This document shows, piece after piece, positions 61,501 through 64,000 of a DNA stretch of 64,000 bases; the stretch's first letter is position 1; each line of letters starts with the position of its first letter. Location: positions 806,001 to 870,000 of the forward strand of contig NZ_CP009220.1 of assembly GCF_001277995.1 (NCBI RefSeq), read 5' to 3'. A program made the position numbers and the translations under genes. The notes below the pieces were generated by a model. That model made no database searches and was not told the DNA's origin. It worked only from the letters and a program-made list of their open reading frames with translations. Source of the DNA: Corynebacterium deserti GIMN1.010 (lineage in GTDB: Bacteria; Actinomycetota; Actinomycetes; Mycobacteriales; Mycobacteriaceae).

Positions 61501-64000
61501 CGCCCTGTCTGACACCCTCTCCCAGGTCGCGCGTTTGGCTGCGCAGGCAGCTGATGAGCCACATGCAGACGACGTTGCGCTGGTCACCGGCGCTGCACCT
61601 GAGTCCATCGCGGGCGCAGTTGCTGCTCGCTTGCTGGCACAGGGTGCAACCGTCATCATGACCGCATCCAACGTGTCCCAGGCTCGCAAGGAATACGCGC
61701 GCAAGCTCTACGCAGAAAACGCGTCTCCGAACGCGAAGCTGTGGATTGTTCCTGCGAACATGTCTTCCTACCGTGACGTCGATGCAGTCATCGACTGGAT
61801 CGGCTCCGAGCAGCGCGTCACCGTCGGCGGTTCCGTCAACGTGACCAAGCCGGCTCTGACCCCAACCCTTGCGTACCCATTTGCAGCGCCTTCGGTCTCC
61901 GGATCCCTCGCAGATGCAGGCCCACAGGCAGAAAACCAGGCACGTCTGCTGCTCTGGTCCGTTGAGCGCACCATCGCTGGCCTTGCCGATCTAGCATCTC
62001 GCGGTGTCGACGGCCGAGTCCACGTTGTTCTGCCAGGTTCCCCGAACCGCGGCATGTTCGGTGGCGACGGCGCCTACGGCGAAGTCAAGGCAGCTTTCGA
62101 CGCGATCCTCGCCAAGTGGGGATCTGAGACCGGCTGGCCACAGTTTGTCACCCTCGCCCAGGCTCGCATCGGCTGGGTTGCCGGCACCGGCCTCATGGGA
62201 CGCAACGACGTGCTCATCCCTGCCGCTGAGAAGCTGGGCATCCACGTCTACACCCCAGAAGAGATCTCTTCTGAGCTTGTAGGCCTGGCATCCACAGAAT
62301 CTCGCGCAAAGGCACTGGAAGCTCCAATCGACTACGACCTCACCGGTGGACTTTCCGGCGGCGTCTCCATCGCCGAGCTTGCAGCATCCCTGACCGCAGA
62401 TGAGGCAGCAACCGCTGAGGCCAAGGCAGACACCATCAAGGCATTGCCTTCTCCAAAGCACCCAGAGCAAAAGGCAGGCGCTGTAGTCGGCGATGTCAAG
62501 ACCGACCTCGACGATATGGTCGTCCTGGTTGGCGTCGGTGAGATCTCTTCATGGGGCTCCGGACGCACCCGCTTCGAGGCTGAGTACGGCATCCAGCGCG
62601 ACGGCTCCGTCGAGCTCACCGCAGCTGGTGTCCTCGAACTCGCCTGGATGATGGGTCTGATCTCCTGGAACGAAGATCCAAAGCCAGCCTGGTACGACGC
62701 TGATGGCACCGAGGTCCCTGAAGAAGAGATCTACGAGCGCTTCCGCGACGAAGTTGTCGCACGATGCGGTATCCGCGAGCTTGTCGACGACGCCTTCCTC
62801 GTCGACGGCGGCTCCATCGACGCAGCTGAAGTCTTCCTCGATCGCGACATCTCCTTCACCGTCACCTCTGCTGAAGAAGCACAGGCGTATGTTGATGCTG
62901 ACGCTACCGTTGAGGTTGAAGAAGCAGACGGTGAATGGATCGTGACCAAGAAGAAGGGCTCCACCTCCTTCGTGCCACGCAAGGCAACCCTGACCCGCTC
63001 TGTAGCAGGCCAGCTGCCAACCGACTTTGACCCAGCCAAGTGGGGCATCCCAGCGTCCATGCTGGATGCACTGGACAACATTGCAGCATGGAACCTGGTC
63101 ACCGCCGTGGACGCCTTCCTGTCCTCCGGCTTCAGCCCAGCAGAACTCCTGCAGTCCATCCACCCAGCTGATGTGTCCTCCACCCAGGGCACCGGCATCG
63201 GCGGCATGCAGTCCCTGCGCAAGCTCTTTGTCAACCGCTTCCTCGGCCAGGATCGTCCATCCGACATCCTCCAGGAAACCCTGCCAAACGTTGTGGCTGC
63301 ACACACCATGCAGTCCTACGTTGGTGGCTACGGTCAGATGATCCACCCAGTGGCTGCATGTGCAACCGCAGCGGTCTCCGTAGAAGAAGGCGTGGACAAG
63401 ATCCGCCTCAACAAGGCAGATTTCGTTGTCGCCGGTGGTATCGATGACATCCAGGTCGAGTCCCTGACCGGCTTCGGTGACATGAACGCGACCGCAGACA
63501 CCCAGGCAATGCTGGACAAGGGCATCGACCCACGCTTCATCTCCCGCGCAAACGATCGCCGTCGCGCAGGCTTCCTCGAAGCAGCAGGTGGCGGCACCGT
63601 CCTTTTGGCACGTGCATCCGTTGCTGCTGAACTGGGACTGCCCGTTCTCGCAGTTGTTGCACACGCACAGTCCTACGCCGACGGTGCTCACACCTCCATC
63701 CCAGCCCCAGGCTTGGGTGCACTGGGTGCAGCACGCGGTGGCACGAAGTCCGTCCTTGCACGCGAACTCAACAACCTGGGCCTCACCCCAGACGACGTTC
63801 GCGTTGTGTCCAAGCACGACACCTCCACCAACGCCAACGATCCAAACGAGTCCGAACTGCACAACCTGCTGTGGAAGACCATTGGACGCGAAGCCGACAA
63901 CCCAATGTTCATCGTCTCCCAGAAGTCTCTGACCGGACACTCAAAGGGTGGCGCAGCGCTCTTCCAAATCGGTGGACTTGTGTCCATCTTGGAAACCGGC
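55505..64000 (+). CDS. fasB: Type I fatty acid synthase FasB (3' end beyond window)
   Basis: At least 2832 codons from GTG at 55505 (open at the window edge); I recall about 2996 for the full protein. Domain order fits corynebacterial FAS-I. Acyltransferase (Ser124 in GHSQG); enoyl reductase (about 366-600, with LLAGMTPTTVDP and GGGIGTPAKAAYYL); MaoC-like dehydratase (about 1160-1200, GDYNPIHTSD); malonyl/palmitoyl transferase (Ser1369 in GHSLGEY); Ala/Pro/Glu linker (about 1645-1680); acyl carrier segment (phosphopantetheine on Ser1725 or Ser1726 in GVSSRRNQ); ketoreductase (VTGAAPESIAGAV about 2025); ketosynthase with Cys2619 in VAACATAA. It makes long fatty acids for phospholipids and mycolates. 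Confidence 0.96.
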   Translation, partial: MSISSLTPLHSFKEPAILYAGQASAWQQVIADASEDHITANHLRELLSRSRAKTAPFARQITSIVPGSLGRLDELTREDAQIGSDIDAQPAVSIPGILLGQIAATRQLRDLGLDVTAATRLGHSQGILGVEAVDNEEDVLAFAILLGAAASQFAGKGAHMLSVRGLNKEIIENTVAGVDGVEVALRNARAHFVLSGKPEALKKAAAALQRAADSYNEDINEKRKGGSLAEPKFDYLDVAIPFHHSSMKDAADLAVQWSETCGLDVDARKLADYILVNPSDWVAQIADLKADYVLSLDAGVSRFTAPLLDGRGIALVPAFSAAERDNLGRPGYQVPIAEDWSEFAPKLVKLPNGDLKVLTGFSKLTGYSPILLAGMTPTTVDPTIVAAAANAGHWAEMAGGGQYSEEVFTKNKEKLVSLLNVGRSAQFNSMFFDRYMWNLQFGAQRIVSKARATGTSINGVVVSAGIPEVEEATELISDLNADGFPYVAFKPGTVDQIRATLKIADANPDTKIIIQIEDGHAGGHHSWVNLDDLLLTTYAELRARKNVVVLIGGGIGTPAKAAYYLTGEWSTDLGFPAMPVDGILVGTAAMATKEATTSPQVKQALVDTPGVDPHDAGGWVGRGEARGGVTSGLSHLHADMYELDNDSAAASRLISSIDSDDYADHREELIEAINKTSKPFYGEVEEMTYAEWIERWVELAYPTQDPTWDDRFFDLVHRIEARLSDVEHGAIETLFPDLASVENEEEAVDKLLAAYPHAREIKVSARDAAWFIGLCRKHHKPMPWVPAIDADLARWWGLDTLWQSQNERYDASAVRVIPGPVSVAGIDRVDEPVAELLGRFEAACVEALDGEAEEIFSRLNESKDEREFLLATPHIVWHGNLIDNPAHVLKEGAFELIEEDGYWVIRILADSYFDDLPEEQRPYLVKHVDIPVELGDAVATGGSPVVSREKLPESVFALLAGVAGVGSVSAAGDEITALPEAVEDGTPFGTVRDSFTLPASLLTAHTAVTGAALEEHNVGTPDVLMGACWPAIYAALGTGKLSDGYPVIEGLLNAVHLDHLLDLRIPLEELADGRTIDVEARTDSIEESSSGRIVTVRIVLTTEGEVAAKLVTRFAIRGRITTTDMAAPADSYGARDEVIEPTPRSFVRQATVSAPADMTPFAMVSGDYNPIHTSDNAAKLVGLDAALVHGMWLSATAQHLAGLGSEVIGWTYSMYGMVQLNDVVDITVERVGRAGLKPAYEVTCRIDGNVVSRGQALLKAPSTAYVYPGQGIQAKGMGQGDRTASPEARAVWERADAHTRANLGFSIQQVIDENPVELKVGDTTFVHPAGVLNLTQFTQVALAVVAYAQTERLKAADAIVDESLYAGHSLGEYTALASLGNIFELEGVIDVVFSRGSAMHSLVPRDEQGRSNYGLAAFRPNMINVPGSEVEAWVERVAGESGEFLQIVNYNVDGQQYAVAGTLAGLKALKASASANPRAYVNIPGIDVPFHSSVLRPGVPAFAEKLDELLPETIDIDALRGRYIPNLVARPFELTQDFVDSILAVVPSERLKDVKVDEIDDNSLARLLLIELLSWQFASPVRWIETQALLIDSVDQIIEVGLAASPTLTNLALRTMDVIGKSRPVFNVERDQDTVMLNDVRQAPVAEVEEEAPAAEAAAPVAEAPAAAPVAAAPVAAPAGPVGNAPELKFNAANAIMVLFAVQNKINIDQITAADTSETLTNGVSSRRNQMLMDMSTELSVPTIDGAADADVATLQGRVVTAAPGYKPFGPVLSETVRARLRALTGAAGLKTSYIGDRVTGTWGLPESWVAHVEVELLLGTREGESVRGGNLGSLPATASNKGEVDALIDGAVQNVAAANGANVSMSSGGAASGGGVVDSAALDAYASTVTGEEGVLANVARGILSQLGLDTKEQVEGAEIDTELYDAVEAELGTGWLKLVTPVFSAERAILFDDRWASAREDLARLANGADIALDRFVGTGETVAKQATWWAEHVEDAALSDTLSQVARLAAQAADEPHADDVALVTGAAPESIAGAVAARLLAQGATVIMTASNVSQARKEYARKLYAENASPNAKLWIVPANMSSYRDVDAVIDWIGSEQRVTVGGSVNVTKPALTPTLAYPFAAPSVSGSLADAGPQAENQARLLLWSVERTIAGLADLASRGVDGRVHVVLPGSPNRGMFGGDGAYGEVKAAFDAILAKWGSETGWPQFVTLAQARIGWVAGTGLMGRNDVLIPAAEKLGIHVYTPEEISSELVGLASTESRAKALEAPIDYDLTGGLSGGVSIAELAASLTADEAATAEAKADTIKALPSPKHPEQKAGAVVGDVKTDLDDMVVLVGVGEISSWGSGRTRFEAEYGIQRDGSVELTAAGVLELAWMMGLISWNEDPKPAWYDADGTEVPEEEIYERFRDEVVARCGIRELVDDAFLVDGGSIDAAEVFLDRDISFTVTSAEEAQAYVDADATVEVEEADGEWIVTKKKGSTSFVPRKATLTRSVAGQLPTDFDPAKWGIPASMLDALDNIAAWNLVTAVDAFLSSGFSPAELLQSIHPADVSSTQGTGIGGMQSLRKLFVNRFLGQDRPSDILQETLPNVVAAHTMQSYVGGYGQMIHPVAACATAAVSVEEGVDKIRLNKADFVVAGGIDDIQVESLTGFGDMNATADTQAMLDKGIDPRFISRANDRRRAGFLEAAGGGTVLLARASVAAELGLPVLAVVAHAQSYADGAHTSIPAPGLGALGAARGGTKSVLARELNNLGLTPDDVRVVSKHDTSTNANDPNESELHNLLWKTIGREADNPMFIVSQKSLTGHSKGGAALFQIGGLVSILETG

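Overview
The window is chromosomal DNA of a mycolic-acid actinobacterium of the Corynebacterium glutamicum group. The gene order (pdxR-pdxST, hisN, prfB-ftsEX-smpB-ssrA, a siderophore ABC operon, an rRNA operon, rpf1/cspB, serC/gltA, accDA, mctBC, fasB) and the proteins match what I remember of C. glutamicum. A few residues in GltA appear to differ from my memory of strain ATCC 13032, so a close relative or another strain is likely. It reads as core genome: no CRISPR array, prophage or intact IS element was seen.

Layout. 1-4.6 kb: proteolysis and envelope genes (YgjP-like metalloprotease, DUF2342 zincin, PDZ-Lon protease, lipoprotein). 4.6-7.6 kb: large UPF0182 membrane protein. 7.6-10.6 kb: vitamin B6 synthesis, with pdxR divergent from pdxST and three PdxR boxes between them. 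10.7 kb: initiator tRNA. 11-14 kb: secreted serine protease and two inositol-monophosphatase-family enzymes, one being HisN. 14-18.2 kb: RF2, FtsEX, SmpB and tmRNA, i.e. translation termination and rescue plus division. 18.2-19.5 kb: a low-density accessory stretch with two tiny ORFs resembling the PorH/PorA outer-membrane porin pair, a second initiator tRNA copy and gene debris. 19.5-24.7 kb: VKOR-family protein and a complete ferric-siderophore ABC importer (lipoprotein, two permeases, ATPase).

24.7-30.6 kb: one 16S-23S-5S rRNA operon with no spacer tRNA. 30.7-36.7 kb: aminotransferase, DUF3239 protein, XPB-type helicase and its Ssl2-N-like partner. 36.8-38.4 kb: rpf1 preceded by a c-di-AMP (ydaO) riboswitch-like leader and divergent from cspB. 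38.4-45 kb: DUF2771, glutamine cyclotransferase, aminodeoxychorismate-lyase-like protein, AzgA purine permease, SpoU methyltransferase, a conserved hypothetical and SepH. 45-50.2 kb: serC, gltA with GlxR- and RamB-like sites, fkpA, accDA. 50.2-53.5 kb: aldo/keto reductase and the mctB-mctC monocarboxylate uptake operon. 53.5-55.2 kb: two envelope proteins. 55.5-64 kb: type I fatty acid synthase FasB, running off the window inside its ketosynthase domain.

How it fits together: central carbon entry (MctC acetate/pyruvate/propionate uptake, citrate synthase), fatty acid supply for membrane and mycolate (AccDA-like protein, FasB), iron uptake, cofactor synthesis and envelope growth (FtsEX, SepH, Rpf1). 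The most novel candidates are the PorH/PorA-like pair at 18187-18497, the apparent loss of the PLP lysine in PdxR, and structured or mini-ORF leaders ahead of mctB and the siderophore permease.
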